From: Streptomyces sp. NBC_00258
Lineage (GTDB): Bacteria > Actinomycetota > Actinomycetes > Streptomycetales > Streptomycetaceae
Length of the DNA stretch: 64,000 bases
Assembly (NCBI RefSeq): GCF_036182465.1
Contig: NZ_CP108081.1
Span: forward strand, 7,502,001 to 7,566,000
Direction of reading: 5' to 3'
Numbering within the stretch: position 1 is the first letter of the stretch; each line of letters begins with the position of its first letter. The notes beneath the pieces are model-generated. The model had not been told where the DNA came from. It saw nothing but the letters and a program-made list of their open reading frames with translations, and did not search any database. Shown here in pieces: positions 1-8,264 of this stretch. A program made the translations under genes and the position numbers.

Positions 1-2
1 GG

Positions 3-992
3 GACCCGGACCTGCTCGCGGAGGACCTGCGGGACCAGCTGGTGATAGGCGCGCTGCGTGGCCCCGCCGACGCCGAGACGGAGTCGGTCCTGCTCGACGG
101 AGCGACGGGCGAGGTCTCCACCACGTACTTCTTCCACGACCGCCCCGACCTGATGGACCGTCGCCCGCTCGCACCCTCGCTCCAGGCGCTGACGGAGTTC
201 GTGGCGGCGACGGAGGAGATGGCGGCCAGACGCGGCCGGTTCGCCTCCTACGAGGGCCGGTTCGGGCCGAAGGCCGTGGCCGCGATGTCACGCCAGCTGC
301 TCGCGGTGTTCGAGGAGGGCACCGGCGGCGAGGTCCCGCCGTTCTGGCGGATGGCGGCGCTGATCCGCCCGCTGGCCCTCGTCGCGGGCCCGCCCGCCGA
401 CGAGACGCTGACCCTGGACCTGCCCGACCGGCTGCTGGACCAGGAGTTCGGCCAGGGCCGGGTCGTGCGCTTCGAGGACGTCGACTTCCCGGCGGCCCTG
501 GCGCACGAGCCGACCCGCCGCTTCCTGCGCGACACGGGCCTGCCGGAGGACGGCTTCCTCTTCCAGCTGGACACGGACGTGCCGCTGCCGACCCTCTCCG
601 AGTACTACGAGGACGAGCGCCCGGGCGAGTACACCGCCGCCGAACTCCCCGACGGATCGGACCACTTGATACGCCTCGGTCACCTCATCGAGGACAACAG
701 CCTGGTCGTGGACGGCTCGACGGGCGCGGTCCTCAACTGGAGCGAGCCCGAGGCCACCCTGTACGCCCTCAACACGGACGTCTCCACACTGGCCTTCACC
801 CTCTGGCTGCTCCACCGCGAGAAGGCCATCGACGGGACCCTGTCCCACGAACTGACCACGGAGGCCTACGACCAGCTCGCCACGACGATGACGCAGACCC
901 TGTCGATGGTCGACCCCACGGGCTCCGCCTCCCAGGCGGACTGGCACTACTGGACGGAACTGTTCCAGGACGAGGCGGGCGGGGTGCTGTGA
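3..992 (+). CDS. SUKH-like immunity/knr4 superfamily protein, 5' end outside window
   Basis: The frame is already open at base 3, so the gene is cut by the window edge; 329 codons are visible, ending at a TGA. A GTG at 42 is probably internal. Two similar segments occur about 200 residues apart, DGATGEVSTTYF near the start and VDGSTGAVLNWSEPE near the end, each followed by a long helical stretch. This suggests two copies of a SUKH-4-like fold. SUKH proteins typically act as cytoplasmic immunity proteins against polymorphic nuclease or deaminase toxins, and in Streptomyces such domains can sit in larger multidomain proteins. No toxin gene is visible because the upstream side is missing. The SUKH assignment rests on pattern recognition only. 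Confidence 0.55.
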   Translation, partial: DPDLLAEDLRDQLVIGALRGPADAETESVLLDGATGEVSTTYFFHDRPDLMDRRPLAPSLQALTEFVAATEEMAARRGRFASYEGRFGPKAVAAMSRQLLAVFEEGTGGEVPPFWRMAALIRPLALVAGPPADETLTLDLPDRLLDQEFGQGRVVRFEDVDFPAALAHEPTRRFLRDTGLPEDGFLFQLDTDVPLPTLSEYYEDERPGEYTAAELPDGSDHLIRLGHLIEDNSLVVDGSTGAVLNWSEPEATLYALNTDVSTLAFTLWLLHREKAIDGTLSHELTTEAYDQLATTMTQTLSMVDPTGSASQADWHYWTELFQDEAGGVL

Positions 993-1123
993 GCCCCTTC
1001 CGTGCACGGAGGCACGGCCCCGCCTGAGCCGGCGGCGTACGGGAGCCCGGGCCGATTGAGTACGGCCGCCGCACACGCGTCGGGGCCGACCGCCTGACAG
1101 CGGCCGACCCCGACACCGAACAG

Positions 1124-1195
1124 AGGCCGTGGCGGGAATTGAACCCACGTGCCTCGCTTTGCAGGCGAGTCCCTAAGCCACTCGGGCACACGGCC
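1124..1195 (-). tRNA. tRNA-Cys (anticodon GCA)
   Basis: The reverse complement folds as a 72-nt cloverleaf. The acceptor stem is GGCCGTG/CACGGCC, the D stem CCC/GGG, the anticodon stem CTCGC/GCGAG with loop CTGCAAA (anticodon GCA at 1160-1162), and the T arm GTGGG-TTCAATT-CCCGC. The discriminator is T and no CCA is encoded. Confidence 0.93.
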
Positions 1196-1197
1196 AA

Positions 1198-1245
1198 GCT
1201 TGAGTCCGGTGTTCCGGCGTTCGGTCACCCGGTGTTCCGGACTCG
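1198..1245. repeat. 12-bp direct repeat inside an inverted repeat, upstream of tRNA-Cys
   Basis: CCGGTGTTCCGG occurs at 1206-1217 and again at 1229-1240. The outer bases GAGTCCGG and CCGGACTC are inverted repeats, so the block can form a hairpin. It lies just upstream of the tRNA-Cys 5' end (minus strand). The rest of the gap to the MFS gene shows nothing I can name. Confidence 0.45.
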
Positions 1246-1449
1246 TTGTGTCGACCGTACGGCGCTGTCGGCAGGGGGCTCAAGGGACCGGGCGGGGCTG
1301 CAACGGGACTGCCACACGGCGTTCATGAAAGGGGGCGGGGAGGGGGCTGAGGGAGGGGCGGGCGAGGGTGGTCGTACGACCAAGGTCCCGGGGCAGGTCC
1401 CGTCTCTCGACAGGGGTCAATGTCAGTGGTGCCCCTTACGCTGGCGGGC

Positions 1450-2955
1450 ATGACCACCCTGGAACCGAGCGACACGGGCGTCGCTGAGACACCGGCCGAC
1501 CTGGCTGTCCCGCCCGGCACGGCCGTCCCCGCGGCACCGGCCGTACACATCCCGGCGACCGAAGCCGGCGAGGGCGAGGGCGTCCTCGGGCGGGCTCACC
1601 GGGCGCTCAGTATCGGGATCGTGTCCGTCGTGCTGCTGATCGCCTTCGAGGCGACCGCGGTGGGAACGGCCATGCCGGTGGCGGCGCGGGAGCTGGGCGG
1701 GGTCTCGCTGTACGCGTTCGCGTTCTCCGGGTACTTCACGACGAGCCTGTTCGGAATGGTGCTGGCCGGGCAGTGGTCGGACCGTACGGGCCCGCTGGGG
1801 TCGCTGACGGCGGGGATCGGGGCGTTCGCGGCGGGGCTGCTGCTGTCGGGGACGGCCGGGGTGATGTGGCTGTTCATCCTCGGGCGGGCCGTGCAGGGGC
1901 TCGGCGGCGGCCTGGTGATCGTCGCGCTGTACGTGGTCGTGGGGCGGGCCTATCCGGAGCGGTTGCGGCCGTCGATCATGGCGGCGTTCGCGGCGAGCTG
2001 GGTGATCCCGTCCGTGGTCGGGCCGCTCGCCTCCGGCGCGGTGACCGAACACCTCGGCTGGCGCTGGGTGTTCGTCGGGATACCGGTCCTCGTCGTCCTG
2101 CCGCTGGCGTTCGCGCTGCCGCAGATACGGCGGCGGGCGTCCGGCCCGGCCGGGGGCACCGTGGCCGCGCGCTTCGACCGGCGGCGCATCCGGCTGGCGC
2201 TGGGCATCTCGCTGGGCGCCGGGCTGCTGCAGTACGGGGCGCAGGACCTGAGGTGGCTGTCGGTGGTCCCGGCCGTGGCGGGGGTCGCCCTGCTGATCCC
2301 GGCGGTGCTCGGGCTGCTGCCCAGAGGGACCTACCTGGCGGCGCGCGGGCTGCCGTCCGTCGTGCTGCTGCGCGGGATCGCCGCCGGGTCCTTCATCGCG
2401 GCCGAGTCCTTCGTGCCGCTGATGCTGGTCACCGAGCGGGGGCTGTCGCCGACGCTGGCCGGATTCTCACTGGCGGCGGGCGGGGGCACCTGGGCGCTGG
2501 GTTCCTTCGTGCAGTCCAGGGCGCGCGTGGAACCGTACCGGGACCGGCTGATGATGCTGGGCATGGTCCTGACCGCGGCCGCCATCGCCGCAGCGCCGAG
2601 CGTGCTGATCGACGGGGTGCCGGTGTGGACGGTGGCGGTGGCCTGGGCCTTCGGCTGCTTCGGCATGGGCCTGGTGATCTCCTCCACCAGCGTCCTGCTG
2701 CTCCACCTCTCCGCCCCCGAGGAGGCCGGCAGCAATTCCGCCGCCCTCCAGATATCCGACGGCCTCTCGAACGTCCTCCTCCTCGCCGCGGGCGGCGCGG
2801 CCTTCGCGGCCCTGGGTGGCGGCACGGTCACCCATGCCGCCACAAACGCCTCCGGCGGCCATCCGGCCGCCTTCGCGGCGGTGTTCCTGCCGATGGCCGG
2901 GGTCGCATTGGTGGGGGCCTGGGTGACCACGCGGCTGCGGATCGACTCCCGCTGA
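1450..2955 (+). CDS. MFS transporter (drug-exporter-like)
   Basis: Major facilitator with about 12-14 hydrophobic segments after a roughly 45-residue Pro/Ala-rich cytoplasmic tail. The segment GQWSDRTGPLGS fits the loop 2-3 signature of MFS proteins, and ILGRAVQGLGGGLVIV resembles the motif-B/C region of DHA-type exporters. A drug or metabolite efflux role is inferred; the substrate is unknown. The start is uncertain: ATG 1420 has AGGGG only 3 bases upstream, GTG 1426 has it at better spacing, and ATG 1450 (MTTLEPSD) gives the usual-looking N-terminus, so 1450 is used here. No partner regulator is adjacent. Confidence 0.8.
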   Translation: MTTLEPSDTGVAETPADLAVPPGTAVPAAPAVHIPATEAGEGEGVLGRAHRALSIGIVSVVLLIAFEATAVGTAMPVAARELGGVSLYAFAFSGYFTTSLFGMVLAGQWSDRTGPLGSLTAGIGAFAAGLLLSGTAGVMWLFILGRAVQGLGGGLVIVALYVVVGRAYPERLRPSIMAAFAASWVIPSVVGPLASGAVTEHLGWRWVFVGIPVLVVLPLAFALPQIRRRASGPAGGTVAARFDRRRIRLALGISLGAGLLQYGAQDLRWLSVVPAVAGVALLIPAVLGLLPRGTYLAARGLPSVVLLRGIAAGSFIAAESFVPLMLVTERGLSPTLAGFSLAAGGGTWALGSFVQSRARVEPYRDRLMMLGMVLTAAAIAAAPSVLIDGVPVWTVAVAWAFGCFGMGLVISSTSVLLLHLSAPEEAGSNSAALQISDGLSNVLLLAAGGAAFAALGGGTVTHAATNASGGHPAAFAAVFLPMAGVALVGAWVTTRLRIDSR

Positions 2956-3199
2956 TCGCGGGGGCGTCGCGCAATCGGCCGGGGCGCCGCGGAGTTGCCG
3001 GACCCGGCGAGTCTCGCCCCCCGCCGACGAGAACAAGCCGGATCCACCCGACGCTGTTCTCTGTGACGTGAGTCCCATCCAAGGGTGACCCCGCGTCGTC
3101 CGCGCGTTGACGCGGTCGGGGCGCCGGTAGGGTGGCCCGGTTGTCATACGCAGCCGATGCCAGCCATAAGCCGAGCCGCCCAACCACCCCACGGAGACC

Positions 3200-4999
3200 G
3201 TGACTACCACCGCCGCCAGTGCCATCTCCTCGCACCACCTGTCACCCGCGTTTCCCGGGCGCGCCCCTTGGGGCACCGCCAGCAAGCTGCGTGCCTGGCA
3301 GCAAGGTGCGATGGAGAAGTACATCCAGGAGCAGCCGCGTGACTTTCTCGCCGTCGCCACACCCGGGGCCGGCAAGACGACCTTCGCGCTGACGCTCGCC
3401 TCGTGGCTGCTGCACCACCATGTGGTGCAGCAGGTGACCGTGGTCGCGCCGACCGAGCATCTGAAGAAGCAGTGGGCGGAGGCGGCCGCACGGATAGGGA
3501 TCAAGCTGGATCCCGAGTACAGCGCGGGGCCGCTCAGCAAGGAGTACCAGGGCGTCGCGGTCACGTACGCCGGTGTCGGCGTGCGGCACATGCTGCACCG
3601 CAACCGCGTCGAGCAGCGCAAGACCCTGGTGATCCTCGACGAGATCCACCACGCCGGTGACAGCAAGTCCTGGGGTGAGGCCTGCCTCGAGGCCTTCGAG
3701 CCCGCCACCCGCCGGCTCGCGCTCACCGGTACGCCCTTCCGGTCCGACACCAACCCCATCCCCTTCGTCACGTACGAGGAGGGGAACGACGGGATCCGGC
3801 GGTCCGCCGCCGACTACACCTACGGATACGGCAGCGCGCTGGGCGACGGCGTCGTGCGGCCCGTCATCTTCCTCTCCTACAGCGGCAACATGCGGTGGCG
3901 TACGAAGGCGGGGGACGAGATCGCCGCCCGGCTCGGCGAGCCGATGACCAAGGACGCCGTCTCGCAGGCCTGGCGCACCGCCCTCGACCCGCGCGGCGAG
4001 TGGATGCCGAGCGTGCTGCGCGCCGCCGACCAGCGGCTCACGGAGGTCAGGAAGGGCATCCCGGACGCCGGCGCCCTCGTCATCGCCTCCGACCAGGAAT
4101 CCGCCCGCGCCTACGCCAAGCTCATCCGTGACATCACCGGCAGCAAGGCCACCCTCGTCCTCTCCGACGACACGGGCGCGTCCAACCGCATCGACGAGTT
4201 CAGCCACAGCGACGACCGCTGGATGGTCGCCGTCCGCATGGTGTCCGAGGGCGTCGACGTGCCCCGGCTGGCGGTGGGCGTGTACGCGACCACCATCTCC
4301 ACGCCGCTCTTCTTCGCCCAGGCCGTCGGCCGTTTCGTACGGTCCAGGCGGCGCGGCGAGACCGCCTCCGTCTTCCTGCCGACGGTCCCCGACCTCCTCA
4401 CCTTCGCCAACGAGATGGAGGTCGAGCGCGACCACGCCCTCGACAAGCCCAAGAAGGAGGGCGAGGAGGACCCGTACGCCGAATCCGAGAAGGAGATGGA
4501 GGAGGCGAACCGGGAGGAAGACGAGGACACCGGGGAGCAGGAGCAGTTCTCCTTCGAGGCCCTCGAGTCCGAGGCCACCTTCGACCGGGTGCTCTACGAC
4601 GGCGCCGAGTTCGGTATGCAGGCCCACCCGGGCAGCGCCGAGGAGCAGGACTACCTCGGTATTCCGGGGCTCCTCGAACCCGACCAGGTCCAGCTGCTGC
4701 TCCAGAAGCGGCAGGCCCGGCAGATCGCGCACAGCCGCAAGAAGCCGGACGACGAGGCAGATCTTCTCGAACTCCCCGCCGAGCGGCGGCCCGTGGTCTC
4801 CCACAAGGAGATGCTGGAGCTCAGGAAGCAGCTCAACACGATGGTCGGCGCGTACGTCCACCAGAGCGGCAAGCCGCACGGTGTGATCCACACCGAGCTG
4901 CGCCGGGTGTGCGGCGGGCCGCCGAGCGCGGAGGCGACGGCCGGGCAGCTGCGTCAGCGGATCGCCAAGGTGCAGGAGTGGGCCACCCGTATGCGGTGA
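3200..4999 (+). CDS. DEAD/DEAH-box (SF2) helicase
   Basis: A 599-aa superfamily 2 helicase. Motif I is TPGAGKTT (54-61), motif II DEIHH (147-151), motif III TGTPFR (176-181) and motif VI QAVGRFVRSRR (374-384), so both RecA-like lobes are present. Residues around 421-455 form a very acidic segment (E/D-rich) before a C-terminal region of unknown function. The layout resembles UvrB/type III restriction helicase-like ATPases acting on nucleic acid; substrate and partner are not evident. Start is GTG with GGAGA three bases upstream, a tight spacing. A perfect hairpin follows the stop. The gene stands alone, with no restriction or nuclease gene beside it. Confidence 0.85.
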   Translation: MTTTAASAISSHHLSPAFPGRAPWGTASKLRAWQQGAMEKYIQEQPRDFLAVATPGAGKTTFALTLASWLLHHHVVQQVTVVAPTEHLKKQWAEAAARIGIKLDPEYSAGPLSKEYQGVAVTYAGVGVRHMLHRNRVEQRKTLVILDEIHHAGDSKSWGEACLEAFEPATRRLALTGTPFRSDTNPIPFVTYEEGNDGIRRSAADYTYGYGSALGDGVVRPVIFLSYSGNMRWRTKAGDEIAARLGEPMTKDAVSQAWRTALDPRGEWMPSVLRAADQRLTEVRKGIPDAGALVIASDQESARAYAKLIRDITGSKATLVLSDDTGASNRIDEFSHSDDRWMVAVRMVSEGVDVPRLAVGVYATTISTPLFFAQAVGRFVRSRRRGETASVFLPTVPDLLTFANEMEVERDHALDKPKKEGEEDPYAESEKEMEEANREEDEDTGEQEQFSFEALESEATFDRVLYDGAEFGMQAHPGSAEEQDYLGIPGLLEPDQVQLLLQKRQARQIAHSRKKPDDEADLLELPAERRPVVSHKEMLELRKQLNTMVGAYVHQSGKPHGVIHTELRRVCGGPPSAEATAGQLRQRIAKVQEWATRMR

Positions 5000-5037
5000 C
5001 CACGCTCCCGCCCGCCCCACCCGCCCCGGTACGTCCA

Positions 5038-5074
5038 CGTGAGCGCCGGTGTCGTCATGACACCGGCGCTCACG
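5038..5074 (+). terminator. Intrinsic-type hairpin after the helicase
   Basis: A perfect 16-bp stem (C5038 to C5053 with G5059 to G5074) closes a 5-base loop GTCAT, about 40 bases after the helicase stop. There is no T tract, as is usual for Streptomyces terminators. Confidence 0.75.
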
Positions 5075-5406
5075 CGTGTGCGCGCTCTGTGCAAGGGTCG
5101 TGCACGCCGAGTGGTGTGCGCCGGATATATCAGGTCGAAAGTGAACCTAACTCCGGGTAACCGAACCCGGTCCGTACCTGCGAACGCCCGGATTCTGGAC
5201 GGAGACTTCCGCTGAGCGAACCAGCTCGCTACTGTCCCGCTACGCACACGCCCCGTGGCAGCGCCGCCGCGGAGCGCAGCCGGTGCCCGCCCGGGAGATC
5301 CCGGGACGCTGCCGACCGGCGGCCTCTGACGCGCGTCGCCGATGGGACCGGTGACGTATCCGCCGCGTAGGGGGCCGTCGACTCTCACCACTAAGGAGTG
5401 GGCGTC
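5075..5406. other. Non-coding interval upstream of the IclR gene
   Basis: No convincing ORF with Streptomyces codon bias. A short inverted repeat (CCGGGT-aaccga-ACCCGG, about 5153-5170) is present. The promoter of the IclR gene presumably lies here; no clear -35/-10 pair was found. Confidence 0.4.
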
Positions 5407-6048
5407 GTGACCGCGGAAACCTCCCAGACGCTCGACCGGGGACTCCGTGTCCTCAAACTGCTCGCCGACACCGACCACGGTCTGACCGTCACCGAGCTGT
5501 CCAACAAACTCGGAGTCAACCGGACCGTTGTGTACCGCTTGCTCGCCACGCTGGAACAGCACGCCCTCGTACGCCGTGACCTGGGCGGCCGTGCCCGCGT
5601 CGGGCTCGGTGTGCTGCGGCTCGGGCGGCAGGTGCATCCGCTGGTCCGCGAGGCCGCGCTGCCCGCGTTGCGCTCGCTCGCCGAGGACATAGGGGCGACC
5701 GCCCATCTCACGCTGGTCGACGGTGCGGAGGCGCTCGCCGTCGCCGTGGTCGAGCCGACGTGGACCGACTACCACGTTGCCTATCGCGCCGGGTTCCGTC
5801 ATCCGCTCGACCGGGGGGCCGCCGGCAAGGCGATCCTCTCCGCGCGGGCCGCTTCCGCGGAGGAGCCGGGCTACACCCTCACTCACGGGGAGCTGGAGGC
5901 GGGCGCCAGTGGGGCGGCCGCGCCGCTGCTCGGGGTGACCGGGGTGGAGGGGAGCGTGGGGGTGGTCATGCTTGCCGATGCTGTGCCTGAGCGGGTGGGG
6001 CCGCGTGTCGTTGACGCGGCCAAGGAAGTGGCTGAGGCCTTGCGGTGA
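5407..6048 (+). CDS. IclR-family transcriptional regulator
   Basis: A 213-aa protein. An N-terminal winged helix (about residues 6-70; TLDRGLRVLKLL and LTVTELSNKLGVNRTVVYRLLATLEQ) precedes a shortened IclR effector domain containing HPLDRGAAGKAIL. Typical IclR proteins are 240-270 aa, so the effector domain is truncated and may bind a different ligand or none. AAGGAG at 5393-5398 overlaps the upstream GTG at 5398, so the GTG at 5407 (8-base spacing) is taken as start. The target is unknown; it is flanked by unrelated genes. Confidence 0.85.
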   Translation: MTAETSQTLDRGLRVLKLLADTDHGLTVTELSNKLGVNRTVVYRLLATLEQHALVRRDLGGRARVGLGVLRLGRQVHPLVREAALPALRSLAEDIGATAHLTLVDGAEALAVAVVEPTWTDYHVAYRAGFRHPLDRGAAGKAILSARAASAEEPGYTLTHGELEAGASGAAAPLLGVTGVEGSVGVVMLADAVPERVGPRVVDAAKEVAEALR

Positions 6049-6147
6049 TCTTGGTCCGGAGGGCTCGGAAGGTGCGGACTGATGGCTGAGGGCTGGGGGC
6101 TGGGGGTGCCGTGGGGGAGGTTGTACGTCGTCCGCGGGGTGGTGGGG

Positions 6148-6390
6148 GCTGGTCGCGCAGTTCCCCGCGCCCCTGAAGATGCGCAGTTCCCCGCGCCCCT
6201 GAAACCGCGCGGCTCCCCGCGTCCCTGAAAAGCGCGCGGCCCCGGCGCCCTGACGGCGCGCGGCCCCGGCGCCCTGACGGCGCGCGGCCCCGGCGCCCTG
6301 ACGGCGCGCGGCCCCGGCGCCCCTGACGGCGCGCGGCCCCGGCGCCCCTGACGGCGCGCGGCTCCCCGCAGTCCAGCCCCTGTGGTGATC
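6148..6390. repeat. Tandemly expanded cluster of the GCGCAGTTCCCCGCGCCCC repeat
   Basis: About nine head-to-tail units of 24-27 bp run from 6155 to about 6388. The first two are GCGCAGTTCCCCGCGCCCCT-GAA; later ones decay to GCGCGCGGCCCCGGCGCCCTGACG, of which three are identical and two more carry one extra C. The leading GGCTGGTC matches the single copies elsewhere in the window (23411, 29996, 48531, 51536, 55827). The cluster fills most of the gap between the IclR gene and the S16 protease gene. Confidence 0.85.
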
Positions 6391-6425
6391 CCGTGGGTGG
6401 GCCCCGGCCGGAATTCGCCCTCGCG

Positions 6426-6441
6426 TTAGATTGATCCCGTG
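6426..6441 (+). promoter_or_regulatory. Candidate leaderless promoter of the S16 protease gene
   Basis: TTAGAT at 6426-6431 resembles a -10 box (TANNNT) and ends 7 bases before the GTG start, with no Shine-Dalgarno between. This is the usual geometry of a leaderless Streptomyces transcript. No clear -35 was found. Confidence 0.45.
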
Positions 6442-7230
6442 CTCTCTCGCCTCACGCGCCCCCGGGCCGTCGCCGTCTGCGCCCTTCCCGTCGTGGCCCT
6501 GCTCGCCACGGCGGTGTTCGCGCCGTTGCCCTTCTCGGTGGCCCAGCCCGGGATGACGGCGAACGTCCTCGGCGAGAACAAGGGCGACCCGGTCATCACG
6601 ATCACCGGCGCGGACACCCACAAGACGCGCGGCGAGCTGCGGATGACGACCATCGAGGCGACGGGCCCCGACCAGGACGTGAGCCTGGGTGACGTGCTCG
6701 ACGGCTGGTTCCGTACGGACCAGGCGATCATGCCGCGCGACTCCGTGTACCCGAGCGGCGACAGTGTGAAGGAGATCGAGGAGCACAACGCCGAGGAGAT
6801 GAAGAAGTCCCAGGACACCGCCACCGAGGCCGCCCTGAACCACCTCGGTGAGAACTCCGGCGACATCAAGGTCACCCTGAGGCTCGCCGATGTCGGCGGC
6901 CCCAGCGCCGGGCTCCTCTTCTCCCTCGGCATCGTCGACAAGCTGGACGGCGACGGCAGCGGCGGCGACCTCACGGGCGGCCGGGTCATCGCGGGCACGG
7001 GGACGATCGACGCCGACGGGAAGGTCGGCCCGGTCGGCGGCGTCGCCCTCAAGACGCAGGCCGCCCGCCGCGACGGCGCCACGGTCTTCCTGGTCCCGAA
7101 GGCGGAGTGCTCGGACGCGAAGACGGACCTCCCGAAGGGGCTCCGCCTCATCCCGGTGACCACTCTGAAGGGCGCGGTCAGTGCCCTGGTGGCCCTGGAG
7201 AAGGACCAGGGCTCGGTACCGAGCTGCTAG
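6439..7230 (+). CDS. Secreted/membrane Lon-type (S16) serine protease domain protein
   Basis: A 263-aa protein with an N-terminal hydrophobic signal or anchor (residues 10-30). The C-terminal half carries a Lon proteolytic fold: GGPSAG (Ser156 as likely nucleophile) and GGVALK (Lys205 as likely general base). Actinobacterial relatives of YlbL normally carry a PDZ domain before the S16 domain; none is evident here, only a linker of about 110 residues. Predicted role: processing of exported or membrane proteins at the outer face of the membrane. The stop codon lies in a 25-bp tandem duplication. Confidence 0.82.
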   Translation: MLSRLTRPRAVAVCALPVVALLATAVFAPLPFSVAQPGMTANVLGENKGDPVITITGADTHKTRGELRMTTIEATGPDQDVSLGDVLDGWFRTDQAIMPRDSVYPSGDSVKEIEEHNAEEMKKSQDTATEAALNHLGENSGDIKVTLRLADVGGPSAGLLFSLGIVDKLDGDGSGGDLTGGRVIAGTGTIDADGKVGPVGGVALKTQAARRDGATVFLVPKAECSDAKTDLPKGLRLIPVTTLKGAVSALVALEKDQGSVPSC

Positions 7231-7260
7231 CGGAAACTCGGTACCGAGCTGCTAGCGGAA
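7211..7260. repeat. 25-bp tandem duplication spanning the S16 gene stop codon
   Basis: Two adjacent 25-bp units, 7211-7235 and 7236-7260, differ only at the first base (G/A). Each contains the palindrome CTCGGTACCGAG and a TAG; the first TAG is the stop of the protease gene, the second is non-coding. Confidence 0.9.
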
Positions 7261-7295
7261 CCGGACCGCCCCCTGAGGCAGCGTCCAGCCTCCGC

Positions 7296-8264
7296 TCAGC
7301 CCTCCTTCACGAACCCCTCGTCCTTCATCCAGTCCAGCGCGACCGAGTGCGGGTCCTCCCCGTCCACGTCCACCCGCGCGTTCAACTCCTGTGCCACGTC
7401 GTTGTCCAGGCGCTTGGTGATCGGGTCGAGCACCTCCGCGATCGCCGGATACTTCTTCAGCGCCTTGGAGTTGATCTCCGGAGCCACGTTGTAGTTGGGG
7501 AAGAACTTCTTGTCGTCCGCCATCACGACCAGGTTCATCGACTTGATGCGCCCGTCGGTGGTGAAGACCTCCCCGTACGTGCAACTCCCCTTCGCCGCCT
7601 GGGTGTAGATGATCCCCGTGTCCATCTGCGTGATGTTCCCGGCGGGCAGCTTGATGCCGTACGCCTTCTCCATGCCCGGCAGCCCGTCGGCCCGGTTGGC
7701 GAACTCGCTCTCCACGCAGAGCGTGACCGCCTTCGGATCGGACTTCGACAGCGCTGCCACGTCGGAGAGGGTCTTCGTGCCGTACTTCTTGAAGTTGGCC
7801 TGGTTCATGGCGAGGGCGTAGGTGTTGTTCAGCGCCGACGGCGGCAGCCAGGTCAGCCCGTTCTTCAGGTCGGCCTCGCGCACGGCCTCCCACTGCTTGC
7901 GCGGATCGGTGATGGGCCCGCTGTTGCCCTGGTACGTGATCCAGGCGGTGCCCGTGTACTCGTACATGCCGTCCGCGTCCCCGCTCTTGACGGCCTCGCG
8001 GGCGCCGATGGAGCCCTGGATGCCCGTGCGGTCCAGTACGTCCGCGCCGGCCGCCTGGAAGGCGATGCCCATGATCGCGCCGAGGATCAGCTGCTCGGTG
8101 AACTCCTTGGACGTCACGGTGAGGTCGGTGCCCTTGAGCGGCTGTCCCTGCCCGATCGAGCCGGGCTCCACGTCGTCGACCATGGGCGAGCCGCTGGTCA
8201 GTCCGCACCCGGCCGAGGCCGCCAGCATCGCCCCGGCGGCCACCAGCCCCGTACGCCGTCTCAT
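7296..8264 (-). CDS. Betaine/choline ABC transporter substrate-binding lipoprotein (OpuAC/ProX type)
   Basis: A 322-aa lipoprotein: MRRRTGLVAAG start, hydrophobic core and lipobox AASAGC (lipidated Cys about residue 18). The mature part has ProX/OpuAC features such as SKEFTEQLILG, MYEYTGTAW and the Y/W-rich binding positions that make the aromatic cage for quaternary amines in this family. Last gene of a four-gene operon; its ATG overlaps the stop of the permease (ATGA). Role: captures a quaternary ammonium osmolyte (glycine betaine, choline or similar) and delivers it to the two permeases. Exact substrate is inferred from family only. Confidence 0.88.
   Translation of the reverse strand: MRRRTGLVAAGAMLAASAGCGLTSGSPMVDDVEPGSIGQGQPLKGTDLTVTSKEFTEQLILGAIMGIAFQAAGADVLDRTGIQGSIGAREAVKSGDADGMYEYTGTAWITYQGNSGPITDPRKQWEAVREADLKNGLTWLPPSALNNTYALAMNQANFKKYGTKTLSDVAALSKSDPKAVTLCVESEFANRADGLPGMEKAYGIKLPAGNITQMDTGIIYTQAAKGSCTYGEVFTTDGRIKSMNLVVMADDKKFFPNYNVAPEINSKALKKYPAIAEVLDPITKRLDNDVAQELNARVDVDGEDPHSVALDWMKDEGFVKEG

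Noticed and set aside
3242..5038. 598-aa reading frame opposite the helicase
   Set aside because: Mirror of a G/C-rich real gene; low-complexity product without domains, while the plus strand has complete helicase motifs.
6155..6388. CRISPR array
   Set aside because: Units abut without spacers, drift in sequence, and no cas genes exist nearby; it is a tandem repeat of a dispersed element.
7212..7260. Vector polylinker remnant (KpnI/SacI/NheI-like words)
   Set aside because: The words are part of the coding end and its exact duplication; no vector sequence flanks them.
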